From: Photobacterium malacitanum
GTDB taxonomy: Bacteria; Pseudomonadota; Gammaproteobacteria; Enterobacterales; Vibrionaceae
Direction: 5' to 3'
Length of the DNA: 64,000 nucleotides
Assembly (NCBI RefSeq): GCF_900185615.1
Contig: NZ_FYAK01000002.1
Coordinates: 806,001 to 870,000 of the forward strand
Part shown: piece after piece, positions 54,558 through 63,854 of the stretch
How the letters are laid out: the number at the start of each line of letters is the position of its first letter
Numbering within the stretch: the stretch's first letter is position 1
Position numbers and translations under genes: made by a program
The notes under the pieces: generated by a model
The model's database searches: none
Seen by the model: only the letters and a program-made list of their open reading frames with translations
What the model was told of the DNA's origin: nothing

Positions 54558-55493
54558 TTACGCCTCGTCTATAGCTAAAAACGTCTTTATTCTCTCATAT
54601 GCCTGCTGACAATACGTCGGCACAACATTCTCTAAATTTAAAAAAGCATGCACCATATTTGGCATATTATAATACTGAGCACTGACGCCTTGCTGACATA
54701 ATTTTTGATAATAATAGCGGCCATCATCACGCAATGGACAAAACTCGGTCGTGATCACTAATGTTGCTGGAAAATGCTCACCAACCGCTTGCCATAATGG
54801 CGAGGCCTTATATCTCTCATCTTGATCTGCAAAATATTGTTCAAAATACCACTCAATTTTATCTGTCTGGAGAAAATAATTGCGACCATTAATCACTGTT
54901 GAGGGTAAAGATAAGGTGTAATCAAGGCTTGGATAAATAAGTACTTGTTTATGGATCGATATTCTATTGTCTTGTTGAGCCAATCCACACAATGTAGCTG
55001 CAAGTGCGCCTCCCGCAGAATCACCACCAATAGAAACTTGTGGTGAATAATTAACCCCCATTCGATCCAATTGAGGCAATAACTGCTGTAAACACAAATA
55101 GCCATCATTCACAGCAGCAGGGTAAGGATATTCAGGCGCTAAACGGTAATCAATGGCAACCACAATATGCTGGCTGGCTAGTGCCAATTTGCGACAAATA
55201 GGATCATAAACAGCAATACTACCTGCAACATGGCCGCCACCATGCAAATACATCAAAATAGGTAACGGCTGTAAAGGTTGTGGGTGATAAACCCTAATCG
55301 GTACATGTTCAATAGCAGCATCGTTAACCATTGCTATATAAGGGATATCAGTAACCAATGACTGGGTAATAGTGGCTAACCCTTGCCGTGCGCGTGTGGC
55401 ACTCAATGGGGCGCCTGTTGCATTGAATGCTGCCAATTGCAGATTAAATTCATCGAGCCACAGTGCTAATGAGTCATCTAGTTTACGTTTCAA
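54558..55493 (-). CDS. alpha/beta hydrolase, hormone-sensitive-lipase-like esterase
   Basis: A 311-residue esterase of the HSL group. The oxyanion motif LHGGGHVAGS, the nucleophile elbow GGDSAGGALAA and a later acid/His pair (PLRDDGRYY, MVHAFLNL) are all visible. There is no signal peptide. The start is TTG at 55493 with AAAGGAG ahead of it; there is no in-frame ATG nearby. Its location between the glycan and pentose genes might mean removal of acetyl or other ester groups from imported sugars, but HSL esterases have broad substrates and this is a guess. Confidence 0.85.
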   Translation of the reverse strand: MKRKLDDSLALWLDEFNLQLAAFNATGAPLSATRARQGLATITQSLVTDIPYIAMVNDAAIEHVPIRVYHPQPLQPLPILMYLHGGGHVAGSIAVYDPICRKLALASQHIVVAIDYRLAPEYPYPAAVNDGYLCLQQLLPQLDRMGVNYSPQVSIGGDSAGGALAATLCGLAQQDNRISIHKQVLIYPSLDYTLSLPSTVINGRNYFLQTDKIEWYFEQYFADQDERYKASPLWQAVGEHFPATLVITTEFCPLRDDGRYYYQKLCQQGVSAQYYNMPNMVHAFLNLENVVPTYCQQAYERIKTFLAIDEA

Positions 55494-55612
55494 TTGCCAA
55501 CGCTCCTTTCACAACGTTATTTATTGAGTCATGACATGAAAAAAATCAATGTCATCAGTAATATACCGAGATCTAAATTATAATCTATTGATGTTAGTTG
55601 ATACTCTTTGAG

Positions 55613-55649
55613 CAAAAAAAAGATGATAAGCGGGGAAACTTATCATCTT
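55613..55649 (-). terminator. terminator of the pentose operon
   Basis: AAGATGATAAG and CTTATCATCTT form an 11-bp stem followed on the minus strand by a run of eight Ts. It lies about 40 bases beyond the LacI-family gene. Confidence 0.92.
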
Positions 55650-55690
55650 AGTAATATATTATGTTATTCAATATTGGCTGATACGATAGA

Positions 55691-56701
55691 TTAATTCGCG
55701 ATAATCTTCACACTATTACGAGTGACTAAAGTAGGCTCTAGCTGAATTGTTTGCGTATCACTGGCTGGATTATCTAATCGTTTAAGTAAGGTTTCCACTG
55801 CAGCCTGTCCTAATCGATACTTTGGTTGATGGACAGTGGTCAATGCCGGTGACATAAATTTTGCGATATGGATGTCATCATAACCAATCACGGATAAATC
55901 ATTAGGAATATTAATTCCACATTCATTAGCCGCATTGATAACCCCCATTGCCATCATGTCATTGGCCACAAAAATGGCACTCGGTAAACGGCCATGCTGA
56001 TACATTTCCATAAAGGCAGTATAGCCACCTTCACATTCAAAATCAGATTCAACAATCCAGCTTGAATGAAAACTTAATTTTGCCTCGTTCATCGCCCGTT
56101 TATAACCTTCATAACGCATTTGCGCTTGGTAACGAACCAAAGGCCCGGTAATACAACCAATCTCAGTATGGCCTGCGGTTATCAAATATTGAGTTGCCAT
56201 ATAGCCACCCCGTAGCGAATTATCTTGAATCTTATCGCTAGTAAATAACATTGAGCCCCAATCCATCACCACAACGGGAATATCAGGATAATGCTCAAAC
56301 ACATCGATCTGTTCGCCTTCTAATGACGAACACATCAAAATTAAGCCATCAACACGCTTTTGCAATAAGGTATTAATTGATTCGTGCATCCGTTGGTGAT
56401 CACCTTCGGTATTACACAAAATAAGGCTATAACCCTGTTGATAACAGCTACGCTCAACACCTTTAACCACTTCACCAAAAAAAGGGTTGGTTGATGTTGT
56501 CACTAACATGCCTAAGGTTTTAGTGCGATTAACCTTAAAACTGCGCGCCAATACTGATGGCCCGCTGTAATGAAGTTCTTTAGCGGCATTATTAACCCGT
56601 GCTGATATTTCATCACTGACAAAGCGGGTGTTGTTAATAACATGGCTCACAGTAGATGTAGAAACCCCTGCTAATTTTGCGATATCTTTCATCGTTGCCA
56701 T
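55691..56701 (-). CDS. rbsR: LacI family repressor, RbsR-like
   Basis: A 336-residue repressor. The N-terminal helix-turn-helix ATMKDIAKLAGVSTSTVSHVINNTRFVSDE and the hinge are followed by a periplasmic-binding-like sugar domain (LGMLVTTSTNPFFGEVVKGVE). It is close to E. coli RbsR. It is the last gene of the operon and probably controls it through the two palindromes upstream of rbsD, whose TCGAAACGTTTCGA core fits this class of regulator. ATG at 56701 with AAAGGATAAAT upstream. Confidence 0.88.
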   Translation of the reverse strand: MATMKDIAKLAGVSTSTVSHVINNTRFVSDEISARVNNAAKELHYSGPSVLARSFKVNRTKTLGMLVTTSTNPFFGEVVKGVERSCYQQGYSLILCNTEGDHQRMHESINTLLQKRVDGLILMCSSLEGEQIDVFEHYPDIPVVVMDWGSMLFTSDKIQDNSLRGGYMATQYLITAGHTEIGCITGPLVRYQAQMRYEGYKRAMNEAKLSFHSSWIVESDFECEGGYTAFMEMYQHGRLPSAIFVANDMMAMGVINAANECGINIPNDLSVIGYDDIHIAKFMSPALTTVHQPKYRLGQAAVETLLKRLDNPASDTQTIQLEPTLVTRNSVKIIAN

Positions 56702-56733
56702 GTTATTTATCCTTTGTTAAGTGCTTGCTTACA

Positions 56734-57654
56734 CTATGATTGCTGAGCTAGAAAATCATCAACCTCATCACGAGTTGGAATAGAGGTTTGCGCACCAAAG
56801 CGAGTAACCGAAATGGCAGCAGCAGCATGAGCGAATTTAACTGCTGATTCTAAAGGTAAATCTTCTAACAAACCAGTCACGAATGCACCATTAAAGGTAT
56901 CACCTGCGGCGGTTGTATCGGTCGCTTCAACACGAAATCCTGCAATAATATCACCATTACCATTCTGACTTAGCCATACACCTTTGGCGCCAAGCGTGAT
57001 CATCACAGTCTTAATGCCTTTTGCATGCAGAACATTAGCCGCGCGTTGAGCACTGTCAGCATCTGTCACCGTGATACCAGTTAACACTTCAGCTTCGGTT
57101 TCATTGGGCGTGATAATATCCACACACGCTAATAGTTCATCAGATAAAGCGCGCGCTGGTGCTGGGTTTAGAATTACTACCGTATTGGCAGCCTTTGCTA
57201 CTTGGGCGGCTTTTTCAATTCCACATAGCGGGGTTTCTAATTGCATCAATAAATAATCAGCTTGACGAATACGCTCTAAATCAGGCGCAATTGCCGTTGC
57301 GGTTAGCTTAGCGTTCGCTTCGGCAGAAAGGCAGATACTATTTTCACCACTGTCTGATACTTGAATCATGGCAATGCCTGTTGGACAGTTTGGTTGCATT
57401 TTCACTGCTGTGATATCAATACCGTCGATTTTGAAATTTTCACGAATATTGATGCCAAACGAATCATCTCCTACACAAGCAATAAAGCCAATGTCAGCAT
57501 GTAAACGTGCCGCAGCCACTGCTTGGTTTGCCCCTTTTCCGCCAGGAATAACTTGATAGTTACATCCATGAAGCGTCTCACCCGGACGTGGAAAAGAAGG
57601 GACTTGCAGAACATGGTCAGCGTTAACACTACCTAATACCACTAACTTATTCAT
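56734..57654 (-). CDS. rbsK: ribokinase
   Basis: A 306-residue PfkB-family kinase very similar to E. coli RbsK along its length: VVLGSVNADHVLQVPSFPRPGET, GGKGANQAVAAARL, LNPAPARALSDELLACVDIITPNETEAE and the catalytic DTTAAGDTFNGAFVTGLLE. It phosphorylates D-ribose at O5. The linked FucP-type transporter and DUF4432 protein leave room for a related pentose. GAGGA precedes the ATG at 57654. It starts 180 bases after the DUF4432 gene. Confidence 0.9.
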   Translation of the reverse strand: MNKLVVLGSVNADHVLQVPSFPRPGETLHGCNYQVIPGGKGANQAVAAARLHADIGFIACVGDDSFGINIRENFKIDGIDITAVKMQPNCPTGIAMIQVSDSGENSICLSAEANAKLTATAIAPDLERIRQADYLLMQLETPLCGIEKAAQVAKAANTVVILNPAPARALSDELLACVDIITPNETEAEVLTGITVTDADSAQRAANVLHAKGIKTVMITLGAKGVWLSQNGNGDIIAGFRVEATDTTAAGDTFNGAFVTGLLEDLPLESAVKFAHAAAAISVTRFGAQTSIPTRDEVDDFLAQQS

Positions 57655-57834
57655 AGGATTTTCCTCGGCTCTTCGTGAGCTTTTCTAATACAAGATAACA
57701 AAAATAGATGCTTTTGATTTTTTATAATCAGCAATTAACCATGAGACAAAAAAGCAAAAGTATCTATTTTACTCTTCCCTTTAACCGAACTAACAATGGT
57801 CAAGAAAAGAGTAAAACACACATATAGCAATTAG

Positions 57835-58851
57835 TTATACGCCCTGACAAATACCAGTACGCACAGTAAAGCAACGTTCTTCATGTGGTTGAAGATACAG
57901 CAAGCTGCCACACTCTTTAGCGGCAAGAAACCCCTCAGGTCGACAAGTTGCTGGTAATGCAAATGCCGCGACTTGTTGATCGCCATTACATAATAACCAC
58001 CGCGTAGCACAATTAAATTCATGGGTATCAAACTCAGTCTGCATAAATTTATCGTCACTAAGTTGCATTTTAAACACCGCTCGATCAGCATAGCCTGCTA
58101 TATCATCCATGAAATACACAATTTCAGGATCATGCATGTCAGGATTGTTCAACGTTGAAATCGGTGCCGCTGTTTTTAAACTGTCGTTGTATGCCAACCA
58201 TTGCGGTGTTGGTTGTACGTGGGCAGGCACTGTTTCACGTAACATTAATGCTGCATCTGGTATATTTTGTGTCATCACGGCGTTTTCAGCATAGGTCGCA
58301 TTGATATGACACATATACTGCAACGGCATATTTACACTAGCAAGGTTTTTCACCACCATTTGAATATCAAACACACTGGCGTTTTTATTCAACGTTACGG
58401 AAGGTGTTGCTAAGTAATGCTCACCAAATCCCATTACATATTCATAACTGCCTTTGATAACAACACTATCATCATTTATTTCTAGCCACGCACGATCCAT
58501 CGTGGCACAAGGCATTTCACCATGTAATGCATGATCATCTTGTGGAGATGGGCAACCCATGCGGATCATGCCAGCGTGAAAAGCAAAGCAACCATAAGTT
58601 TCGACAATTGTTTTGGCAAATTTAGGTTCAGAGAACATATTTTTCATGCACAAGTCGGTATTCAAAAACTGCGCATCCCAAATCATCTGTCCCATAAATG
58701 GCAATACCACTAAATGGCCTTTGGCATTTTTAATCTCAACCGCATGGACGCCTGAGTTATATAGAAAGCTATGAATTTCAAAATGTTCAGATTGAGCGAT
58801 CAACGTTCTTTGCTTAGTAAAGTTTTCTTTAGATAACGGTAAGGTAAACAT
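57835..58851 (-). CDS. DUF4432 family (aldose 1-epimerase-like) protein
   Basis: A 338-residue cytoplasmic protein of the galactose-mutarotase superfamily, DUF4432. Supporting segments are VVLPFMGQMIWDAQFLN, HAGMIRMGCPSPQDDHALHGEMP and LPLQYMCHINATYAEN-like beta strands. The His residues in HAGMIRMG and HALHGEMP are probable active-site positions. I recall that DeoX of the Salmonella deoxyribose operon belongs to this family, also linked to a FucP-like permease and a PfkB kinase. A mutarotase or related role on the transported sugar is inferred. GAGG precedes the ATG. Confidence 0.8.
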   Translation of the reverse strand: MFTLPLSKENFTKQRTLIAQSEHFEIHSFLYNSGVHAVEIKNAKGHLVVLPFMGQMIWDAQFLNTDLCMKNMFSEPKFAKTIVETYGCFAFHAGMIRMGCPSPQDDHALHGEMPCATMDRAWLEINDDSVVIKGSYEYVMGFGEHYLATPSVTLNKNASVFDIQMVVKNLASVNMPLQYMCHINATYAENAVMTQNIPDAALMLRETVPAHVQPTPQWLAYNDSLKTAAPISTLNNPDMHDPEIVYFMDDIAGYADRAVFKMQLSDDKFMQTEFDTHEFNCATRWLLCNGDQQVAAFALPATCRPEGFLAAKECGSLLYLQPHEERCFTVRTGICQGV

Positions 58852-58904
58852 CTTTTATTCCTCACAACATTGACCACCCATTATTGAGTGGTCACAGTTG
58901 AACA

Positions 58905-60227
58905 TTACGCTTTAGCAGCGACAAAATTGAATCGTTGCTTGTATTGCTTCTCACTCATGAAGTAAGCAAATACCACTGCAAAACATAGTGCACTGACAAT
59001 AAATGAAGACTGAAGCCCAATATTATCGGCAAGTAAACCTTGAATCACAGGAATAGCCGCACCACCGATAATAGACATCACCACAAAACCACCAGCAGTT
59101 TCTGTGTAACGAGTATCAACAGACTGTAGTGTTGAAGCAAAAATCGTTGCCCAGCAAGGTGCAAATAATGCCGATGTACCAACTGCAACCCAAACAGCAC
59201 TGAAGTTAGGCACAAAAGTTACATACATCAAGCAAGCAAAACCAACGGCTGAGTAGCCCATTAATACATTTTCTTGTGAGGTTTTAGTGAATAAGTAGTT
59301 CGCGAATAGCTTGCCTAAGAAGTACATGATGAAGGCATACAATAAGTAGTTAGCCGCATCATGCTCAACCATATTATGATCTAGCTCTAACGCTAAACGA
59401 ATAGTGAATGACCATACTGCTACTTGCATACCAACATAAGCAAACTGAGTCGCAATTCCTTTAAAGAAACGTTTATTGCCCATCAAATAAGACAGTGTTT
59501 CCCCAAACGAAGGCTGATTATCTTTACTGTCGGTCGCCGCTTTACAATTAGGGTATTCAGTCACGGCAATTAAAATTGCAATCGTCGCAATGACACCCAC
59601 TAGCCACTTATAAGGTTCTAATGTTTGTTGTAACACTTGCTCTTTAAAAGCGACAAGTTCAGGACCTGTCAAGGTCGCCATCATATGACCAACATCAACA
59701 CCTTCTTGGAAAATAAGATGTTTACCAAGTAATAAACCAATGATGTAACCCATCGCGTTAATAGTATGAGAAATATTTAATCGCAGTGTCGAACGCTCAG
59801 GCTCACCAATCATCGCAGAATAAGTATTACATGAGGTTTCAAGGAACGACAATCCAATCGCAATACAAAAAATTGCAGCTAGGAACATGGTATAGGTGCC
59901 AGCATGGGACGCTGGAAAGAACATTAAACAACCTAAAATATATAACGCTAAACCAAGCAGTATTGCCAATTTATAAGAGGATTTTTTAACAACCATCGAT
60001 GCAGGAATTGCGACTAAAAAATAAGCGCCATAAAATGCCGATTGTACCAACGCTGAAGCAAAATTAGACAGTTCAAAAATGGATTTAAATTGGGTAATCA
60101 ATACATCATTTAGCGCTGCAGCCGCAGACCAAAGGGCAAACACTGACGATAATAATAAAAATTGGAATATTGGCGTTTTATTTAAAAAACCATCCGCATG
60201 TTGAATTGTATTATTTTTAATAAACAT
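58905..60227 (-). CDS. MFS sugar:proton symporter, FucP family
   Basis: A 440-residue, twelve-helix transporter of the FucP (fucose:H+ symporter) family. Features are FALWSAAAALNDVLITQFKSIF, FLETSCNTYSAMIGEPERSTLRLNISHT and FAPCWATIFASTLQ near the C-terminal half. FucP homologues carry L-fucose, glucose/galactose or deoxyribose. Here it replaces the ribose ABC transporter normally encoded with rbsK and rbsD. GGAAG lies before the ATG at 60227. It is the second gene of the operon. Confidence 0.86.
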   Translation of the reverse strand: MFIKNNTIQHADGFLNKTPIFQFLLLSSVFALWSAAAALNDVLITQFKSIFELSNFASALVQSAFYGAYFLVAIPASMVVKKSSYKLAILLGLALYILGCLMFFPASHAGTYTMFLAAIFCIAIGLSFLETSCNTYSAMIGEPERSTLRLNISHTINAMGYIIGLLLGKHLIFQEGVDVGHMMATLTGPELVAFKEQVLQQTLEPYKWLVGVIATIAILIAVTEYPNCKAATDSKDNQPSFGETLSYLMGNKRFFKGIATQFAYVGMQVAVWSFTIRLALELDHNMVEHDAANYLLYAFIMYFLGKLFANYLFTKTSQENVLMGYSAVGFACLMYVTFVPNFSAVWVAVGTSALFAPCWATIFASTLQSVDTRYTETAGGFVVMSIIGGAAIPVIQGLLADNIGLQSSFIVSALCFAVVFAYFMSEKQYKQRFNFVAAKA

Positions 60228-60353
60228 AATGTATCTTCCATAAAATCACCACGCCACCTAGCGTGGGCGATATTTGTTTATATTTAGGTAGACCTTATCT
60301 ATATGGAGCAATAACTCGATATAGACTAACGAACCAGATGTTCGATTTATGCC

Positions 60354-60773
60354 TTAAAACACCACACCTGTTTGGAAAATAATATTGGCATACGGCGTAT
60401 ATTCACCGGTTCTTACCACTGCACGGCTTTGCGCTGTACGTTGTTTAAATTCTTCATGGGATAAATAACCAATTTGAATTGATTTACCCGTTGTTAAACA
60501 CTCTTGGTCAAGCACAGCAAGTAATGCTTGGTGGTGCTGAGGGCTGACTTTTGCAAATTCCGTTGCCATCAACACCGCTTCAATTTGTGATTCAGATAAA
60601 ATAACTTTCACGGTATCGAGAAAACTCGGTACGCCATGGGTTAATGCCAGATCGATACGTTGTACATGTTGAGGTATTGGCAAGCCTGCATCACAAATAG
60701 TGATTTCATCGGTATGTCCTAGCGTTGCCACAAGGTACGAAAGTTCTGCATTAATTAGAGTGCTTTTCTTCAT
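60354..60773 (-). CDS. rbsD: D-ribose pyranase
   Basis: A 139-residue RbsD/FucU-type protein: MKKSTLINAELSYLVATLGHTDEI, ICDAGLPIP with the conserved Asp, and a C-terminal EYTPYANIIFQTGVVF. RbsD converts the beta-pyranose form of ribose to the furanose form used by ribokinase. It is the first gene of the operon and lies downstream of two operator palindromes. ATG at 60773 has AAGG upstream. Confidence 0.92.
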   Translation of the reverse strand: MKKSTLINAELSYLVATLGHTDEITICDAGLPIPQHVQRIDLALTHGVPSFLDTVKVILSESQIEAVLMATEFAKVSPQHHQALLAVLDQECLTTGKSIQIGYLSHEEFKQRTAQSRAVVRTGEYTPYANIIFQTGVVF

Positions 60774-60852
60774 TTAATTGACCTTCTCGTTACACGTTAT
60801 ATAACTCATTTATCTGTCTTTGAATTGGTGTTTATAAGTGACAGGAAACGCT

Positions 60853-60868
60853 ATCGAAACGTTTCGAT
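60853..60868. promoter_or_regulatory. LacI-family operator, proximal to rbsD
   Basis: ATCGAAACGTTTCGAT is a perfect 16-bp palindrome, 80 bases before the rbsD start. It has the central CG of LacI/GalR-type sites and matches the RbsR class. Confidence 0.85.
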
Positions 60869-60985
60869 GTGAATAATAAACCGCTGCAAAAAATTCACCA
60901 TAGTGAAATATATAAGCTGTGAGAATGATCGCTTTCAAGGCTAAAAACAGACTTAAAAAAGTTATTTCGCTCACATTTTTGCCAG

Positions 60986-60998
60986 CGAAACGTTTCGA
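60986..60998. promoter_or_regulatory. LacI-family operator, distal
   Basis: CGAAACGTTTCG repeats the core of the proximal operator, 131 bases further upstream. Two sites at this spacing could allow repression by looping. It abuts the 15-bp minisatellite. Confidence 0.75.
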
Positions 60999-61242
60999 TA
61001 TCGAGATGGTGAGTATCGAGGTGGTGAGTATCGAGGTGGTGAGTATCGAGGTGGTGAGTATCGAGGTGGTGAGTATCGAGGTGGTGAGTATCGAGGTGGT
61101 GAGTATCGAGGTGGTGAGTAGCGAGGTGGTGAGTAGCGAGGTGGTGAGTAGCGAGGTGGTGAGTAGCGAGGTGGTGAGTAGCGAGGTGGCGAGTGGCGAG
61201 TGGTGAGTGGTGAGTGGCGAGTGGCGAGTGGCGAGTGGCGAC
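60999..61242. repeat. 15-bp minisatellite passing into a 7-bp repeat
   Basis: Thirteen 15-bp units start every 15 bases from 60999 to 61179. The first eight contain TATCGAG and the last five TAGCGAG, each followed by GTGGTGAG (ATGGTGAG in the first). From about 61194 the period drops to seven (GTGGCGA/GTGGTGA) up to 61242. Frames across it on both strands are only translations of the repeat. Confidence 0.95.
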
Positions 61243-61255
61243 ATTAAATAGAAAA

Positions 61256-61291
61256 AGCAAAAAAGCCATATTTGATTAAAATATGGCTTTA
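61256..61291 (-). terminator. terminator of the malic enzyme gene
   Basis: AAGCCATATTT and AAATATGGCTT pair, followed on the minus strand by TTTTTTGC. It lies 24 bases past the stop codon. Confidence 0.88.
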
Positions 61292-61314
61292 ACAATAGTT
61301 ACAAGGTTGTAAGT

Positions 61315-63030
61315 TTATACTCGTCGATAAGGAAGGTATACCGGCTCCCACATATGCTCGGCTAATACTTGTTTCAGATCTTTATTCCGTAAATAGCTAC
61401 ACGCATCCGTCGCTTGCATTTGGGTTAAAATGGTATGCGCCACATGGATTGATACTGTCTTCAACGCACTGATTCTAGGATAAATACAGCCCCTTGCAAT
61501 ATCTTCATCACTGACACACTCAGCAAGAGCATAAGATGCGGTTGTAAACATATCTTGAGTGATTTTCTCCGTTTGCGACACAATTGATGCCAATCCAACC
61601 CCTGGGAAAATAAACACATTATTCCCTTGTCCAATACGGTACTGATGACCATTGTATTCAACATCTGAGAATGGGCTACCTGTTGCGACGATTGCTTGAC
61701 CATCACTCCAATGATAAATCGCTTCAGGAATAGCTTCGCAATTAGCGGTGGGATTTGATAACGGGAAGATAATTGGCCTTGGTGTATATTCCATCATCTT
61801 TTGAATATGCTCAATTGTAAACGAGCCGCCAATGCCACTTGCACCCAGTAATACCGTCACAGGGTGATTATTGATTAACTCTGTTAGGCTAATTTTGCCT
61901 AACTCAGCAGCATGCCAACCAGCTGAAATTGAACGGGGTTTAGCATAGCGACGTTTATAATCTTCTAAACCATCACGATCATCAAACACCACCCCTTGAG
62001 AATCAAGAATGAAAATTTTTGCTCGTGCCGAATGGTGGGTACAGCCTTCTTTTAGTAATCCGGCATAGATCTGATCAGCAACACCTACTCCACCCGCACC
62101 AGCACCATAAATAACATAGGTTTGATCAACTAAGCGCTCTTGCTTGATCTTACATGCACCTAAAATACCCGCTAATACAACCGAGCCCGTTCCTTGAATA
62201 TCATCATTAAAAGACGGTAAGCTATCCTCATAATCGCTCAGATTATCAAACGCATTGGCTTTACTGAAATCTTCCCATTGCAAGACTGCTTTTGGAAAAT
62301 GACGTTTAACTTGTTTTACAAAAGCTTTAATAAAGCGCTTATAAGCATCACCACGTAGTCGTTTACGTGAAATGCCTAAATACATCGGATCATCGAGTAA
62401 CTCTTGGTTATCAGTCCCAACATCTAACACAATCGGTAAACAATGAGCAGGGTGAATTCCAGCACCTAACGTATAAAGTGATAACTTACCTATCGGGATC
62501 CCCATGCCGCCAACACCTTGATCACCAATACCTAAAATACCTTGGCTATCAGTTACAACAATAATTTTGATGTCTTTCCCCATAAAATGGCGCGACATCT
62601 CCCCCATTGCATGGATATTTTCTTCGGTAATATATAGTCCACGGGCTTTTTGATAGCGATGGCTAAATTCTTGACACGCTTTACCAACCGTAGGGGTGTA
62701 AATAATCGGCGTCATTTCTTCTACATGACGCGATAACAACGCATAAAACAGGGTTTCATTTCGATCTTGCAATGAACGTAAAAAGAGGTATTTTTCGATA
62801 TCTGTTGATGCACTACGAAAGCCGTCATAAACCCGGTTAAGCTGATCATCAAACGTTTGTACTCGTGGCGGTAATAACCCTGTTAATTGAAAGGCTTCGC
62901 GCTCTTCTTGAGTAAACGCCGTACTTTTATTTAAAGTGCGATCATTGAGTAACTCGGTGCCGGTTAACGACACTGGACGAAACACTTTCCCTTGCGCATC
63001 TTTCCATCTGAGGTACTTACCGATAGTCAT
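61315..63030 (-). CDS. maeA: NAD-dependent malic enzyme
   Basis: About 571 residues, aligned along its length with E. coli MaeA (SfcA). Marks are IYTPTVGKACQEFSHRY, GDQGVGGMGIPIGKLSLY, the metal-binding SFNDDIQGTGSV, the NAD-binding GAGAGGVGVADQI and PLSNPTANCEA. It oxidatively decarboxylates malate to pyruvate. ATG at 63030 has GGAG eleven bases upstream; an extension to 63093 lacks a ribosome binding site. It is monocistronic. Confidence 0.95.
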   Translation of the reverse strand: MTIGKYLRWKDAQGKVFRPVSLTGTELLNDRTLNKSTAFTQEEREAFQLTGLLPPRVQTFDDQLNRVYDGFRSASTDIEKYLFLRSLQDRNETLFYALLSRHVEEMTPIIYTPTVGKACQEFSHRYQKARGLYITEENIHAMGEMSRHFMGKDIKIIVVTDSQGILGIGDQGVGGMGIPIGKLSLYTLGAGIHPAHCLPIVLDVGTDNQELLDDPMYLGISRKRLRGDAYKRFIKAFVKQVKRHFPKAVLQWEDFSKANAFDNLSDYEDSLPSFNDDIQGTGSVVLAGILGACKIKQERLVDQTYVIYGAGAGGVGVADQIYAGLLKEGCTHHSARAKIFILDSQGVVFDDRDGLEDYKRRYAKPRSISAGWHAAELGKISLTELINNHPVTVLLGASGIGGSFTIEHIQKMMEYTPRPIIFPLSNPTANCEAIPEAIYHWSDGQAIVATGSPFSDVEYNGHQYRIGQGNNVFIFPGVGLASIVSQTEKITQDMFTTASYALAECVSDEDIARGCIYPRISALKTVSIHVAHTILTQMQATDACSYLRNKDLKQVLAEHMWEPVYLPYRRV

Positions 63031-63257
63031 ATTCAGTCTCCGTGTATAACAACAATAGCCGGTAACTTTATAAACACTAACAACGATTAACATTGTTGTT
63101 CATCATGACAAAGCCACCATGTGAACTAGAGTGTATACCTAACCGCAGCACAAAAATGTGAACAGTCGCATTGTTAATTATATCTGGTCAAAAAAACACC
63201 AATGGTTATTAGTTATACAGAAAGACAGATAATGCTTTGTGAAAGAACACGTGAAAG

Positions 63258-63608
63258 TTATAAATTTTCTCGTCTGATTGCCACTTTATCGCAACAAAAT
63301 GGCGTAATATTAAGATTATCTCGTGCTTGTAGATCGGCATCACCATAAAGCTGGTACTTTAAACGCTGAAAAAAACCATTTTTATAGTTAACACCTGTCG
63401 CTGTAATAATGGCTAATATTTGCTGAAATTCAATATATCTAAAATCATATTTAACTCGCAATATATGCGTAATATGCGCAGTTTTTATTGTGGCAGACAT
63501 AATATATTGGTTGGCATTTAATGTAATAAGCATCGACGCTAGTGCTGTTGCCGAACCATTAACACTGCAACGACGCAGATGAGGTGCAATAATTACTGAT
63601 GGTTTCAT
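63258..63608 (-). CDS. hypothetical protein, possibly HMA/ferredoxin-like fold
   Basis: A 116-residue protein. The central part (HITHILRVKYDFRYIEFQQILAIITATG in pieces) has a beta-alpha-beta pattern reminiscent of small metal-carrier (HMA) or ferredoxin-like domains, but it lacks the CxxC metal motif there. Cysteines near the end (PFCCDK) and one near the start are the only candidates. I do not recognise the family with confidence. It starts nine bases after the end of the small membrane protein gene at 63618, so the pair is probably co-transcribed. ATG at 63608. Confidence 0.6.
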   Translation of the reverse strand: MKPSVIIAPHLRRCSVNGSATALASMLITLNANQYIMSATIKTAHITHILRVKYDFRYIEFQQILAIITATGVNYKNGFFQRLKYQLYGDADLQARDNLNITPFCCDKVAIRRENL

Positions 63609-63617
63609 AACGGTGTC

Positions 63618-63725
63618 TCACTGCCAATAAGAAGCGATTAATAACACCACGAAAATGCCACCAATTAACTTTAATAATAACCCTAAACTTGCACCACCTT
63701 TAGGGGCTTTATTACAGCAACTCAT
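63618..63725 (-). CDS. small membrane protein (35 aa) with N-terminal Cys pair
   Basis: ATG at 63725 with GAGAG nine bases upstream opens a 35-residue frame, MSCCNKAPKGGASLGLL and so on. Residues about 13-32 form one hydrophobic helix (LGLLLKLIGGIFVVLLIASY), and the protein ends YWQ. The N-terminal CC pair followed by a basic stretch suggests a membrane-attached metal or redox site, which is inference. It is tightly linked to the 116-residue gene downstream, supporting a real gene. Confidence 0.6.
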   Translation of the reverse strand: MSCCNKAPKGGASLGLLLKLIGGIFVVLLIASYWQ

Positions 63726-63854
63726 ATTTGGCTCTCTTTAATCAGCATATCAATAAATATCATCATAAAGCTTACACAAAGGGGAAGGTCAAGAGGGCGT
63801 GTGAGTTACATCATCAGTATGTAACTCACAGCAACCATAACACTAAGGGGCTGA

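Noticed and set aside
60810-61295. Long repetitive frames on both strands (TSILTTS..., HHLDTHH..., VVSIEVVS...)
   Set aside because: They are produced by the 15-bp minisatellite, which is open in several frames at once. No ribosome binding site and no non-repeat domain.
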